A stretch of DNA of 64,000 nucleotides, taken from NCBI RefSeq assembly GCF_907164915.1, contig NC_061870.1, positions 27,193,348 to 27,257,347 of the forward strand. Direction: 5' to 3'. The notes under the pieces are model-generated. The model did not search any database. It worked only from the letters and a program-made list of their open reading frames with translations, and had not been told where the DNA came from. This document shows, piece after piece, positions 11,191-23,857 of the stretch. The translations under genes and the position numbers were made by a program. The stretch comes from Impatiens glandulifera. Lineage: Eukaryota; Streptophyta; Magnoliopsida; Ericales; Balsaminaceae. How positions within the stretch are numbered: position 1 is the first letter of the stretch; every line of letters starts with the position of its first letter.

Positions 11191-12900
11191 CTATAGTAAG
11201 TTGTTTAAACATTATGAAAGACAAAACATTATAAATCCTTCTTTCATCTTCTTAAGTAAAAAATATATTATATAGTTTCTCAATTCAATTATATGGACAA
11301 TATTCAGTTTCAGTATTTTTGATTGGATACTTAAATTAATTGATTAGCCTAAAATTCTAGAATTAATAACATATAAATAAAATAATGGTATTTAGTCTCA
11401 AAAGATGGTGTTATTTTCTCTAAATCTCCAAATAACTAGGCCAAAATAATTCAATGATTTTTAAAAGAAAACAATAACAATGAAACCAAAGAATTTGAAG
11501 AGGAGTTATATCATCAATGTCAATATGATCTATGTTTAATTGATGAAAGTTTTTGTTAGTGTTTGCATATATATTATATACATAATCCTTGCACATTGAA
11601 TGCAATACCTCCTAACTTTTAAATGGATTATTCTCTCCACTTGTTCATTGTTTGATATGATTTTAGTAGGATTTTCAAGGTTTCTTTTTTATTCTAATTT
11701 TCACTTGCAATGTCTTTGAGGTGGAATATGCTACTAATTGGCAATGGTTGTAGTTTGTTTAGAAAAATATTTACTGTAATAATTCTCCCTTAAATTTAAA
11801 ATTTTTGTAGTAAAATCAAATTAAGATATATATTTAGTCATTTTAGGTTAGACTTTTGTCACATTAATTATCCTTGATTTAGTTGTAGTTGTTGGTCGAC
11901 CCTCAACCAGTTATTTATCCAAACTTGGAAATTGTTTGAAAACACTTCCTTAATAGTGTGTGGGTTTGCTAGGCCAACTCCACTTCCAAGTACTTTCCTA
12001 AAAAACCATATGGTCATGTTTGAAAACATTTTTAAATTTTTTTTATCCAATTTAAATAGGACTCACTCAAAATACACATTTAATTTATTAGAGGAGAAGA
12101 TAGTAATGAAAAATATATATATATTATTTCTATATTTCTATATTAATTTATTAAAAAATATATATTTAAAATAAAAATAAAAGAATATATATATCATTAT
12201 CATAAATAAAAAATTATTTATAATATTCATATATTAATTATATGAGGATAACCATTATTTATTATTAAATATTTTCATTATTATGGTAAAGACAAAAATT
12301 ACTACTCTAGTTATGATTAGCTATGATGATAACCATTTACAAGATAATATTCATAAGGAAGTGAGTGTATTTAGACATTTTTTTTAGTTTTTAAATTGTG
12401 ACAACCTATCCAATTAACAATTTATAACTCTGTCTATTACTAATTAATATTAAAAATTTCAAATATAATAAAAAATTAATTAATATTGATTGTATTATTC
12501 AATTCTAATTAAATATATTTAATTTTAAATAAATGAAATATATTATTAAAATATAAAGAATATAATAAATATAAAATTAATATACATATTAACCAAACTT
12601 TTAAATTAAAAACAGAATTTAAAAATAATTAATTTTCAGTTATACTTGTTTCAGGCTCTTTCATTTAGTCTATTTCAAACTATTTAGAAGAAAAGAAATT
12701 ACAAGTGAAATAATTTATCTATTTTTTTTTTCTGAATTTGAAAACGTTTTATATCTAATTCTAATGTGAACATATTTTGAATTTAAGAATAAATAAAAAT
12801 AAAATGAGAAAAGAGTATTCAAATTCATAGTTACGCGCCCCGGAACAAGTCAAAATAAGGCAACCCGGATCGGGTCGCGTGAAACCGGCGGTTACACACG
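11191..12900. other. Intergenic, no gene supported
   Basis: Reading frames here (for example minus strand 11420-11605 and plus strand 11932-12174) lack recognisable motifs. The DNA is AT-rich, with low-complexity segments at 12100-12240. Confidence 0.5.
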
Positions 12901-12911
12901 TTAAGACCAAA

Positions 12912-12918
12912 TATAAAA
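12912..12918 (+). promoter_or_regulatory. Probable TATA box of the tetraspanin gene
   Basis: ATATAAAA lies about 115 bases before the start codon at 13033. A C/T-rich leader (CCTTCTTCTTCC and TCTTCTTCTTCTTC) follows, as is common for highly expressed plant genes. Confidence 0.5.
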
Positions 12919-13032
12919 CAAACCCTTCTTCTTCCTTAATCTCATCCATTACCCTAATCCGCTTCAAATTGTCTGAAAATCTCTCTTTCTTCTTCTTCTT
13001 CATTCATTCTGTATAATAATTTGATCTGAAAG

Positions 13033-13842
13033 ATGTTTCGCGTGAGCAATAACCTAGTGGGTATCTTAAACTTCATCACCTTCCTCCTCTCAATCCCAAT
13101 CCTCTGGGCCGGAATATGGCTAAGCAAGCAAGGCGTCACCGAATGCGAACGTTTCCTAGACAAACCCGTAATAGCACTTGGAATCTTTCTAATGCTCATT
13201 TCTTTAGCAGGTCTAATCGGCTCCTGTTGCCGCGTCACCTGGTTACTCTGGGTTTACCTTCTCGTCATGTTCTTACTCATTGTCATCCTCTTTTGTTTCA
13301 CAATCTTCGCTTTCGCTGTCACCAACAAAGGTGCCGGCGAGAATCTCTCCGGAAAGGGTTACAAAGAGTATCGTCTTGGCGACTACTCAAACTGGCTTCA
13401 GAAACGCGTTAACAACCCTAAGAATTGGAACAAAATTCAGAGTTGTTTACGGGACAGCAATGTTTGTAAGAGTTTGATTGGATCTCAAACCCCTGCGGAT
13501 CAGTTCTTTATGGAACACTTATCTTCTGTACAGTCGGGTTGCTGTAAACCGTCGAATGACTGTAATTTTGAATATGTAAGTCCTACGAATTGGAATCAGA
13601 CGGGGAATTCAACAATGGATAGCAATCCTGATTGTAAAGTGTGGAGGAATGATCAGAGTTTATTGTGTTATGGTTGCGAGTCTTGTAAGGCGGGGTTGTT
13701 GGATAATCTGAAGCGGGATTGGAAGAAGGTGGCGGTGGTGAATATTGTGTTCATTGTCTTCCTTATCATTGTTTACTCAATTGGGTGTTGTGCTTTTAGG
13801 AATAACAGGAAGGATAATTACAATTATCAGGGTAGAATATAG
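13033..13842 (+). CDS. Tetraspanin (TET8-like)
   Basis: A four-pass membrane protein of the plant tetraspanin family; such proteins organise plasma-membrane microdomains and extracellular vesicles. The frame is uninterrupted and gives 269 residues, the normal length. Membrane segments lie at about 8-30, 44-66, 72-95 and 232-252. The large extracellular loop (about 96-231) contains the plant signature GCCK at 169-172. Further cysteines occur at 138, 145, 177, 201, 212, 215 and 218, and possible N-glycosylation sites are NQT (188) and NST (192). Cysteines next to membrane segments (65-66 and 252-253) are candidates for palmitoylation. The short cytosolic tail ends NYQGRI. The start is the first ATG after the leader and directly precedes the first membrane segment. 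The assignment to the TET7/8/9 group is from overall resemblance. Confidence 0.93.
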   Translation: MFRVSNNLVGILNFITFLLSIPILWAGIWLSKQGVTECERFLDKPVIALGIFLMLISLAGLIGSCCRVTWLLWVYLLVMFLLIVILFCFTIFAFAVTNKGAGENLSGKGYKEYRLGDYSNWLQKRVNNPKNWNKIQSCLRDSNVCKSLIGSQTPADQFFMEHLSSVQSGCCKPSNDCNFEYVSPTNWNQTGNSTMDSNPDCKVWRNDQSLLCYGCESCKAGLLDNLKRDWKKVAVVNIVFIVFLIIVYSIGCCAFRNNRKDNYNYQGRI

Positions 13843-14330
13843 AACATTGTGAACTTGTATCTTTTGTTTCTTGTTGTTGTGTTCATTCATTTGTTTATCT
13901 TGTATAGCTATTAGCTTCTATTTTATCTTAGGATGACTTTGACGATTATATGTTATTTTTCTTCATTATGAAATCATATTATTTTATTTTACATGTTACA
14001 AAATGATATAAAGATGGTGTAAAAGATATATTTGCGAATCGTTTTTAAGTAAGTAAAATTGGATTGTTCGGTGTGAATCGGACTCAAAGATAATATATCC
14101 GATTTTAAAAGTATGACAAAATAAAAAGTGCGATCATTCTATCATAGCATTCTTCGTTTAAAAATAAAAAAAATATAAGTCATTATGTACATATATGTTA
14201 CCTAAAGAGTGTAAAGAGCGAAACAAAACTTTAGGTTCTAATAGTGTAAACCGTTTAAATTAGAAAACAATAAAATGATTTCTAATAAATTGTTAGATTA
14301 TGTTACCAACAAATTTTACTTTTTATCCCT
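13843..14330. other. 3' UTR and spacer downstream of tetraspanin
   Basis: T-rich sequence after the stop codon probably contains the 3' UTR. No further gene is seen. Confidence 0.5.
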
Positions 14331-14349
14331 CTTCGATGAATATTTCCCA

Positions 14350-14766
14350 GTTTCTTTGAGTGGTCTTGAGTTCGAGTTCGTCAAACGACAAGTTCTGCAT
14401 GGTTAAATGATTAAGTGTATTTGTGGACTATATGTTTAACCCCTTTATGACCACATTTTTTGTCCCTCTTCTAGCCTAGTGACAACAAGAGATAGATATC
14501 TCGAACCTCCTTGAGAGGTCTTGAGTTCGAGCCCATCATGCGACAAGTTCTACGTCTGGTGAAATGATTAAGTGTTTGAGGGTTATGTGTTTAACCCTCT
14601 TGTGGCCACATTTTAACCCCACCAAGCCCCAAGGTAGCCTAGTGGTAAGAGTCGCCTTAAGAGACCAAAATGTTACGGGTTCGATTTTATCTTGAAGAGT
14701 TTTAAGTTTAAGCAGGAGACATGATTGTGATGTGTCATGCTAGTTCTCCTTCAATTTAAAAAAAAA
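14350..14766 (+). mobile_element. Three SINE units in tandem
   Basis: Three head-to-tail tRNA-derived units lie on the plus strand. Unit 1 (about 14350-14465) has a B-box (TTGAGTTCGAGTTC) and a family A body. Unit 2 (14470-14618) has an A-box-like TAGCCTAGTGACAAC, a B-box GAGTTCGAGCCC and the same body (GCGACAAGTTCTACG, GTGTTTAACCCTC). Unit 3 (14632-14766) has a different head, TAGCCTAGTGGTAAGAG with GGGTTCGATTTT, an unrelated body and a poly-A end. Units 1 and 2 lack the family A 3' end, so each was probably interrupted by the next insertion. Confidence 0.65.
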
Positions 14767-14769
14767 TAA

Positions 14770-16539
14770 ATCTTTTTTTAAGAAAACCAAAATTCTATCT
14801 TTTATTTATTTATTTATAAAATAAATAAATAAATTAGTTATTCGTGATGACCCAACACATAAACACTTAGATTAAGTTAAAATATAAAATTTAAAATTCA
14901 TCTCATATTTAAAATATGTCTAAATTTGGTTTCTAAATAGTTCAAATCTTGAATATTAAGAGATTAAAACCTAACTTTTTAATTAGACACTTATTTTTCA
15001 CTATTCTAATTTTGGAGTTAGATATATTTTAATAAATTCGAAATTATTGTTTTTTAAAATTCATATACGAACTTATTGTACGGATTATTAAATAAATAAT
15101 TACTTTTTTGGAGACGTTACATTTATCGGACTCCAAAAATAATTAATTTCGGGCTATAAAATAAAAAAATAGAATAGTTAATGAGATAGATTTAAATAAT
15201 TTAATCTATTATATTTATTTCGTATTTTTATTAAATAAATAATTATTTTTGGAGATATTCTTGTGTCGATAGTACTGTAAAAATAATTAATTTATAACTA
15301 AATAAATCAAAATATATAAAATAAGTGATAAGTTTATATAAATGAATTTATTTGTTATTAATATCATTGTTTGGTATAGAAAAGAAAAAAATATCATCGA
15401 AAATGTCGTCGCGACGAAGACTCCACCAGGACCAACGGTAGAGCCCATCGGGCCAAGTCAAAGGTCAGCCGCCCAGGTGAACAACTGAGATACCCAAGCG
15501 TTATCCCAAACCTAGTCCTAGGACGTGACTGAGCGACCAAGGCCCTGCCGAGAGGCCCAAGCTCATACCATCTCCTTCCTAAAGTCATTAAAAACTCATA
15601 ATTTGAAGAAAATATTTAATTTAATAAAATTGTGTTCTAGGGTCATGTTCAATGACAATGGTTCAAAAACATATATGTTGGTGTATGTTATACAAATGGG
15701 GTGTTTGTTGTTCTTAAATACGTCATTTAAATTGAATATAAAAAATAAAAACTAAAAATAAAAACTAAAAATAAATTATTCAAAGATATTCATGTTAATC
15801 TTTCATTTTTTTTAATGATTGATGTTAGTGTCGACATTCATTTTCATTCTCCAAATTTATATTTTTAAAAATAATTCCAAAGCCTATAAAAGTATTTTTA
15901 AAATCATATACGGGCTCGTTGCACGAGAATAATGTCGTATCGATTAAATTCCAAAATAATTTTTATCGGATCATTTTTAATAAATAAAGTGTTACAAATA
16001 AAGTGAATAACAAATTGATAAATATGATAAATTTAAATAATTTAATCTATTATTAAACATCATTAAAAATAACTTATTTAAAAAATTTACAAATCTGTTG
16101 TTAGAGAAACTAATATTATAAACAAATAAAAAAAATACTATTAGTTATATAATACAAGAAAATAAAATATTGTCCATAAATATTTTAGTATTGAAAATAA
16201 GTTTAAATATCAAAACTAATATTCATTGGGTCAAAAAGATCCGTGAAACCTTGAAAAACATTATAGGAGACTTATACAATAAGCTTCTTTATTACCAATT
16301 GATTAAATAAAAAGGCTAAATACCCTTATTTAAATCTTAAATTTACCAAGGTACTGTACTAGGTACTTAAGATTTATTTATTTTCTTAATAAATCTATAA
16401 TATTTTATTTTGGATAAAATTATTATCACTTAAAGTATTTTAGTAAAGTATAAACGAAAATATTGTGTATTTCAAATAGTAAAGAATGATAACTTAAAAA
16501 AATAAAACTTAAATTCATAATTTTGTTGATCATGTTAAT
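14770..16539. repeat. Degenerate retroelement-like block with direct repeats
   Basis: Two diverged direct repeats of about 170 bases (about 15045-15215 and 15885-16070) share TTTTTAAAAT, CATATACG, a (C/G)TTRTTGYACG segment and TTTAAATAATTTAATCTATTA. Between them lies a GC-rich island at 15400-15590, with phrases such as CCGAGAGGCCCAAG, unlike its AT-rich surroundings. This could be a decayed LTR element, but no primer-binding site or polyprotein is visible. Confidence 0.35.
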
Positions 16540-17259
16540 TAGGGGTGTTGGATATTTGGTTTAAATCGAATATTCGACAAAATTCGAATAAATCAAATTA
16601 TATTTTTGGTTTCAAATCGAGTTCTAAACTGATTCGAATTCAAATACGGTTTGATTTTGAGTTTATGTTTCAATTCGAAAACTAAACCGAACAGAATTCA
16701 TTTTTATTATATATTATATAATTTATTACATATTATATATTAATTTATTATGGTTCTCATATTAAATCCTTAATATTCAGCCTAATAATTTAATAAATCC
16801 ATAATTCCTCATTTTTTTTCTTTTCTCTAGTCCTCTACATTTCTGACCTTTGTGGTCCTTTCAGTTGTCCACTTCTTCTTTAACTTTAAGAATATCAAAA
16901 TTCTTCACATATTAAGTTATTTCACTAATAATATCACAATTGTCTCCACCGCCATATATTGTCGTCGTCAACATTGTTTTACTTTTGTCGTTCAATTGTC
17001 GAATATGGATGGTGAGTCACTATGCTTAGTTTGCATTATTTATATTTTTTTTATAATTTAAGTAGATAAGATCTTTTTAACAACTTATTTATTTTGTTAA
17101 TTTTTTTAAGAATTTTTTTTTATCTAATAGGTAGGTGATGTTCAATATTTAGTCTGAATCGAATTTGAATTGATTTAAATCGGTTCAGTTTTTAAATTTA
17201 CTCAAAAAAAAATAAATTTGAAGAACTTGAAAGAAAAATCAAACCAATGAATACCCCTA
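16540..17259. mobile_element. Candidate hAT-like element with TAGGGGTRTT ends
   Basis: The left end TAGGGGTGTTGGATATTTGG and the right end (revcomp TAGGGGTATTCATTGGTTTG) form an imperfect inverted repeat. Both subterminal regions are rich in TTCGAATTC/AATCGAATT-type phrases. The TAGGGGTG terminus resembles known hAT ends. I could not find a matching 8-bp duplication at the flanks, so boundaries are tentative. Confidence 0.35.
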
Positions 17260-20200
17260 AATTGTTAGTCATCTTTAAACTGAAGTACAAAATAAATAAA
17301 AAGAAATGATTGGGAGATTAAATTTGAGAGAGAAAATTATGTGATCGCAATTTGATTAGCCAAAAATTTAACAAAATTTATCTCTCTTCTCTCTCCTCAC
17401 ATTTTATCATTTTTCCAACCAGTGATTTAGTGACACATCATTTCCTCCATCAAATTTCCTCCATCAAATTTCCTTCCTCTATCACTTCTCTATATCCTCA
17501 TAAATAAAATATTATCTCCCTCAAATTTCCTCCCCTATCACTCCTTTATATCCTCATAAATAAAATCTTTGCCTTGTCAATGCAGTTTTTTTTTCAATAC
17601 CACTATGATTGGGCAAATTATACTTAGTGAGTTGTTGTTCCATACTTAAATTCCGAGCCAAACCCAATCCACAGAAATAAATGGGCCTCTTCTCCATTAT
17701 TTGTTTTTCCTGAAGTTTGATTACATATGGCAATTCTTGAACTTGACTTCTTTGGGCCATATCTATTTTCCTAATAATATCGTCCTTGTATTTGTTCTCT
17801 CTTATAAAAGGGACTATTTGTTTAAAACAAATAGGAAAATATAAATAACTTACACTTATATCATGATTTAGATGAAGAAATAAGAGAGATTTGGATGAAA
17901 TGTTAGTTAATATTAGTACAGTTTTTTTTTTTTATCGGGTCTCTTATTTGATTTAAGAAATTTTAAATAAAAATCGAATTTGTAACTTGTAATTTTGTAA
18001 ATCATTATCGTCAATTAATGGATTGACGATAATTAATTATAATGGTTAAAATATAGTTACTCAAACAACTTTTAATATATATAATTTTTAAAAGATTATG
18101 AATTACCAAACTCTTTAAGTTGTGACCATAAACATAAAATTTATTTATGGAACTCAACCATCCTAGTGTCACTAATTATAGAGTTTTTTAAACAAAGATG
18201 ATTATTTCTTCATAGATTTAATATAATTCAGAATAATGTGTGAGGTACATCACCATTACTCATCACACAATATTTTTTTAATAGTATATTCAATTTTCTC
18301 AAATATTTGTTTGTACAATTATGGACCACACTAAAGTTTATGATGGAAGAGGTCTTTTTCCTGTTTTGGACATAAAGTTTGTGCACATATATATATATAA
18401 TAATTTTTTAGATTTTTTTATTAGTTCAGGTGGAAAAATAATTATAAAATTGAGAGTGAATGTTATAATTTCTTACATGATCAAGTTTTAGGTCATGTCT
18501 AAGCAAGAGAGTAATGAAGGAGGATATAATACATATTTTCTTATTGTCTCTCACCATGGCAACATGAATGTGACTACTAACATGGGACTGATGAAAAACA
18601 TGATGAATAATATCATAAGTGTAGATAAGAAGATATTGATTACAAATTTAGAATCGAAACAGTCACATTTTTTTTTGCAATGTTTAATAAAAAAATATCA
18701 AATTCTTTTAAAAAAAGAACTGCTTGTGATCAGTTCATGTGGTCGAGAAAAGCTCGAAGAAAAAAAAAGATGATGATGAAATGATGATGAGATGATGATA
18801 ATCAGATCTAGCAAAGAGTTGGAGGAGGAGGGGACACGATCATGAAAACCCTCAAGCAAATGTCTCTTTAATCATGTAGAAAATATTAATGGCGGCTAGT
18901 AAGGATGGAGGCAATTGTATTGAGGAGAATGAGACATCACAATATTAATCCCTAGAGAACATATGGGCATGGAGAAAATAGACCCTTCATGTATAATATT
19001 GTGTCTAAGGAAATTACAATCACAAGGCCCTACCTACACTTTCATGTGTCCTAAATAATTAGCAAATGCGGTCTTGGTTGCTAGTTGACAACCCTTGTTC
19101 TCTAACTGACCCACATTACCCTACCCTTCTTTCTTGTGCCTTGTTTGGTTAATACATATATATATATATATATATATATACATAAATGTGGTTTATTATT
19201 CCGTCCCTTCATTTTGGTTAGGTGGCTTGTCATGAATTGCACGCATTGACAAATGATTTATCTCGGAATTGTCAATTATGATGGTGGAAATCTGATGCGA
19301 TAGAATCCAACCCGCACTAATAAAAGAAAAAAAAGATACCCAACATACGAAAGAAAACATAAAACATATCTGATAAAAGGAAAAGAAAATTTTAATCAGC
19401 CTAACTTGACAAAAGCAAGCAATAAAAATATGACGTTTCAAATGTTGTACTAAATATACATGTGTTTTCATATCAATGAAGATTTAATTAAATTAGTAAT
19501 GAAGAACTCTATATAAATCTAGTAAGTACAATTGTATATTAAAATTAGGCATGAATAATTAAAGATATTTGCCACTAGCTAGCTAGAAGTTCGGTTAGTG
19601 TGACATGCACGTGGACATCATGTTCATAATAAGAGATCTAGTTATGGGGGTTTGAAGAAATTGTGCATTTACAAATATATATATATTTATAATTAATCAT
19701 TATTCATTTAATTAATAACATTTTATTTGTAAATAGATCACATCTTGCCAGTAGTGTTTGACTCGTGCACTTCTTCTTTGTCTTTTATATTGTTAAAATT
19801 GGTTGTGTCGTAATTTGCTCAAAATATTATGATTCACAGAATTTATTTGTACCGTACTAACTTGTGTTTATGAATTTATTCGTGTCGTATTGTCATTGTG
19901 TTCAAATGCTATTCAAAATGTATAATATATATATATATATATTAAATTTTAGATAAATATGATTATTACTTTATTTATTTCAATTATTTAATTTTAAAAT
20001 TTAAAATTAATTAATAGGTTAAATATCTAAATACAAATTTTAACATATAATTTTATAAATAATAATTTGTTTAAAATTATTTGTAAAATTTATAAATAAT
20101 TAACTCAATTAAATTTAATACAACTATTTAAAATATTTTTTTTTTGTTAGAGAAAAAAAATTTACTTAAATATAATATATTTTTCAAATCATTACTAATA

Positions 20201-21114
20201 TATATTCAAAATTAATAATCTAATTAGATTAATATAATTTTATTGAGATATCTTTTCTTAAATGATATTTACCAATTTAATATTTAAAAAATATTTATTT
20301 ATTAATAGAAATTAAGTAATTAAATAATATGTATTATAATTATAAATATATATTATTATATTATCATATATTTATTTATTAATGTATTAATAATAATTTA
20401 AATATTTAAAATTAATATTAAGAACAAAATTACAAATCAATTTAATTTATATATTCAAAATAAATAAAACAATAAATAACTTAAATTAATAAAAGTCACG
20501 TTTACATTTAAATAAAGGAGAGAGTTGAGCCATGTAAGAAACAAAATATAGCTTAAATATTTCAACTAATCATAAATTCACAATCCCTAAAAAAACTCTA
20601 GTATAATAGTGGTACCATGACATGCCATTTTCTACATAAATTTCACACAAATTAATATTTTAACATTTTTCTCAATCACTAAAAAATAATAATATATAAA
20701 ATTAATTTGGACACAAATATTTGGTGTCTGGCCAGCCAAACCTCTTCATCACATGCAACTGCTCCCCTTAATTTCTCATATATGTCTATTATCATCATCT
20801 GCCAACCAGTAACATCCAGCAACATGTCTTCCACTAAACGACATCGTTCAGTGTTAATTGGATTTTGACCGTAAAATAAATAAATAATTTAATTTTATGA
20901 ATTAAAAAATGTAGATATTTTAAAAGGAAAGAAGAAAAAATGTTTGGATTATTAATCTAATCATTCACTGAAGTACTCTAAAATCAACGGTACAAAATAA
21001 GATTAATAATAATAATATTAATTATTAAGATTTCGGTGCATTTAAAAAAATAAATTACAATATTATCTTTGTTTTGTGTTTAAACAATTTTTTTTGTCAT
21101 TAACTTTTACCAAA
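17260..21114. other. Intergenic, no gene supported
   Basis: It includes a diverged tandem pair at about 17460-17565 (TCAAATTTCCT...TATATCCTCATAAATAAAAT), an (AT)n tract at about 19155-19181 and a long AT-rich stretch at 19920-20500. Reading frames at 17554-17760 (minus) and 18495-18773 (plus) look non-random in base composition. They show no domain I recognise. Confidence 0.5.
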
Positions 21115-21123
21115 TATTTGCTT

Positions 21124-22201
21124 GGAAAAAAGCTCACTTAGACGTATGTACTTGTAAAACTAGCTCACTTAAACGTATGTACTAATAAAAGGTCATTTAA
21201 ACGTACCTACTATTAAAAATTGGCTCATTTAGCCTCTTTTAATAATCATAGTTAATTTTTATTTTTAAATTTATATATTTATTAATTAAATATTAATATA
21301 TTTTTTCTCTCTTCTTTTTCATTAATTAAACTAGGTAATTTATTTTATTCTTAAATGTTTTATTATTTTAATATTAATTTCTCTTTTACATTTCATTTTT
21401 TTTTATTAGTTTTTATTTTTTATATTTCTTAAATTCTCATTCTTTTTTAAAATTTAAAAATTTATTTATGAATTTTATGTTTTACTGTAATATTTTTTTG
21501 AAGGTTTTTTTTTATTTAATTTAATATAATAAAAATGAAAAAATATTTTTTTTATTTAGTTTAATATAAATAAAAATGAAATTAATAATTTTTTATTTAA
21601 TTTTTATTCACGACTTATATTAGTAGTAAAGAAATTGTTTTGTCTAATATTTGATTATTACTCTTCTAGTGTTATGAATGAGTTTTTATTATTATTTAAT
21701 TCTTAATTTTTAATTAATTTATTTTTGTGTTAAAAGGATTTTTATTTTTGAAAGAATTTTCATTGTTATATTCAATTATTAGGATTAAACAATTTAAAAA
21801 TAATTAATGTAAATATAAAAAATATATATATATAAAAAAAGAAAAAATATAGAGTTAAAATAATTAACGATGAATGTTCATATATATATATATATATATA
21901 TAAAATTAAATTAAAATAATCAATCATAAAAATACTCATATAATAAAAAATTATAAATAAAAAAAATAAAGAGTTCATTTATTAGTAATAAATGAAATAT
22001 TAAATGAAAAAGGAAGAGAAAAAAATATATTAATATTTAATTAATAAATATATAAATTAAAAATAAAAGTTAACTATGGTTACTAAAAGAGACTAAATGA
22101 GCCAATTTTTGATAGTATGTACGTTTAAATGACATTTTATTAGTACATACGTTTAAGTGAGCTAGTTGTACAAGTACATACGTCTAAGTGAGCTTTTTTC
22201 C
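21124..22201. mobile_element. Mutator-like foldback element, 1078 bp
   Basis: The termini are perfect mirror images: GGAAAAAAGCTCACTTAGAC on the left and its reverse complement on the right. The terminal inverted repeats run about 201 bases (21124-21324 and 22001-22201) and are over 90% identical by eye. Flanks are TATTTGCTT at 21115-21123 and TATTTGTTT at 22202-22210, a 9-bp target-site duplication with one mismatch. Nine-base duplications and long TIRs indicate the Mutator superfamily. Each TIR begins with about three and a half tandem copies of a 31-base unit (RGCTCACTTARACGTATGTA...). The interior is AT-rich and has no transposase, so it is non-autonomous. Confidence 0.8.
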
Positions 22202-22210
22202 TATTTGTTT

Positions 22211-23349
22211 TATTAACTTACTTAATTGGTAAACAAATTATATATCTGCCATAAACTAACTGCTAGTGTAATGAATGTTACGTACATCACTCTGACACAA
22301 TAAAATAAAGTAATTCTTTTTAGTCCATGCAATATGATATAAATGATAGTAGTTAAGTATAACGATAAAATTAATAATAAAAAAATACGAGTGTTTACTT
22401 TGTTACCAAACACACCTAAAACCCAATGAAATTAACAATTTTAGAGCAATTATAGGAACATAAACAAAAATGTTCACCAACGAATAAACATAACATAAAA
22501 TCTAACATTAAAATAAGGTATACTATAGTTTCGAATATCCCCGTTTATTGTATTATAACGTTAAACTTATTTTTTTTTGGTATGAATATATATATTCTCT
22601 TATATATATCCATAAACAAAGCACAATTCGAACTCTTTAATTAAGAAAATGAGAAAAGATTAGAAAAATAAAGTTAAAAAGGCTAAAATCAAACAAAAAG
22701 TGATGGGAAATTTACCCTATATAGTGTTAGTTGAGATAGGTTTAGGCAGGGAGGGACATGACCACTGGGTCGACTGCATGATCACGACGTAGTACTACTC
22801 CACTCAATATATGCATACTTTTTTTTAAGGTTGAATTGAGAATATTCAAACATATTATTCTAAGGACAAGACTTTGATGTTATTACCACTAAGATATGAA
22901 TCTCCACCGTTGATCTAACAAATTGAGTTAGGATGCGTTTGAAAATAAAAAATAAAATAAACTTAAAAAAATAACATAAAAATTATGTATAATCGTCATT
23001 ATTTTTTTCCATTTCTTTAAGAATAAAAAATCAAACAATAAATTAAATTGAAAAAAATTAAAAAATTAGAACGTCATATTATATTTTTGGGTGGACTCCC
23101 TAACATAGATCCGACCCTTATTAAATATTTAAAAATAATAATAATTCGTTATTTGAATATAAACAAAACTAAATTGTGAAATAAAAAATACTCATAGATT
23201 ATATAAAAGATAATATTAGAGATAATTTAATTCAATTATTTTAAGAGTCAATGTGTTTTTTTAGGAGCCAACTACGATTAGAATAAAATCTATAACTAGC
23301 ATGTATCCAGTGCATTTGCATGAGTAATAATATAAAAAATCGTGAAAAA
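22211..23349. other. Intergenic with a tRNA-like fragment
   Basis: A minus-strand A-box-like CATATCTTAGTGGTAATAA (22879-22898) and B-box-like ATATGTTTGAATATTC (22840-22855) suggest a decayed SINE at about 22840-22905. No gene is seen elsewhere. Confidence 0.35.
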
Positions 23350-23482
23350 AATATTACGGTAAAAATGTTTATGAGCGGGTCAACCCATAATCCGACCCAA
23401 GTATTCATTTACTCTCACATATATATCCAAATTAATCACAACTCTCGACCCGACAATCCGAACACTTTAAAAATTAAGCATC

Positions 23483-23524
<42 letters not shown>

Positions 23525-23840
23525 TTAGTTAAAAAGTTGAACTTATATTGTTAAAATGTCATGCGTTTATCAAATTTGGTGTTAAATTTAAAATATAAAG
23601 TGTTATTAGCCTGGTTGGTTAAAGGGTTATATTTGTTTTATTATGTTGCAAGTTCGAACTATACCTATTACATTTTTAATTTTATTTTTAACCGTTTTAA
23701 GTTTATGGGCGGGTCAACTCTGACCCAAGTATCCATTTACTCTCACATATATATCCAAATTAACCACAGCTCTCGACCCGGCAATCCGGACACTTTAAAA
23801 ATTAAGCATCATTATATATATATATATATATATATATATT
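23350..23840 (+). mobile_element. SINE family B dimer, plus-strand copy
   Basis: The first unit (about 23350-23484) is 5' truncated and starts near GGTAAAAATGTTTATGAGCG. It ends AAGCATCATTATATA followed by an (AT)n tract to 23521. The second unit (about 23522-23812) is complete: TTAGTTAGTTAAAAAG, A-box TTAGCCTGGTTGGTTAAAG at about 23608, B-box CAAGTTCGAACT at about 23650, GC-richer tail CTCGACCCGGCAATCCGGAC, and a second (AT)n end. The order matches the minus-strand dimer at 7540-8062. Confidence 0.65.
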
Positions 23841-23857
23841 ACAATATTGGTATAGTA

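Noticed and set aside
13116..13412. 98-codon frame overlapping the tetraspanin
   Set aside because: It is a shadow of the tetraspanin frame, whose membrane segments and GCCK motif are clear.
16532..17268. 8-bp target duplication around the TAGGGGTRTT element
   Set aside because: Flanks ATGTTAAT and AATTGTTA do not match, so the boundaries remain provisional.
17554..17760. 68-codon minus-strand frame with balanced composition
   Set aside because: It looks less random than its surroundings but matches no family I know and lacks promoter or splice context. It may be a gene or transposon fragment.
18495..18773. 92-codon plus-strand frame
   Set aside because: Met/Lys/Asn-rich with no domain; it arises from AT-rich and GATGAT repeat sequence.
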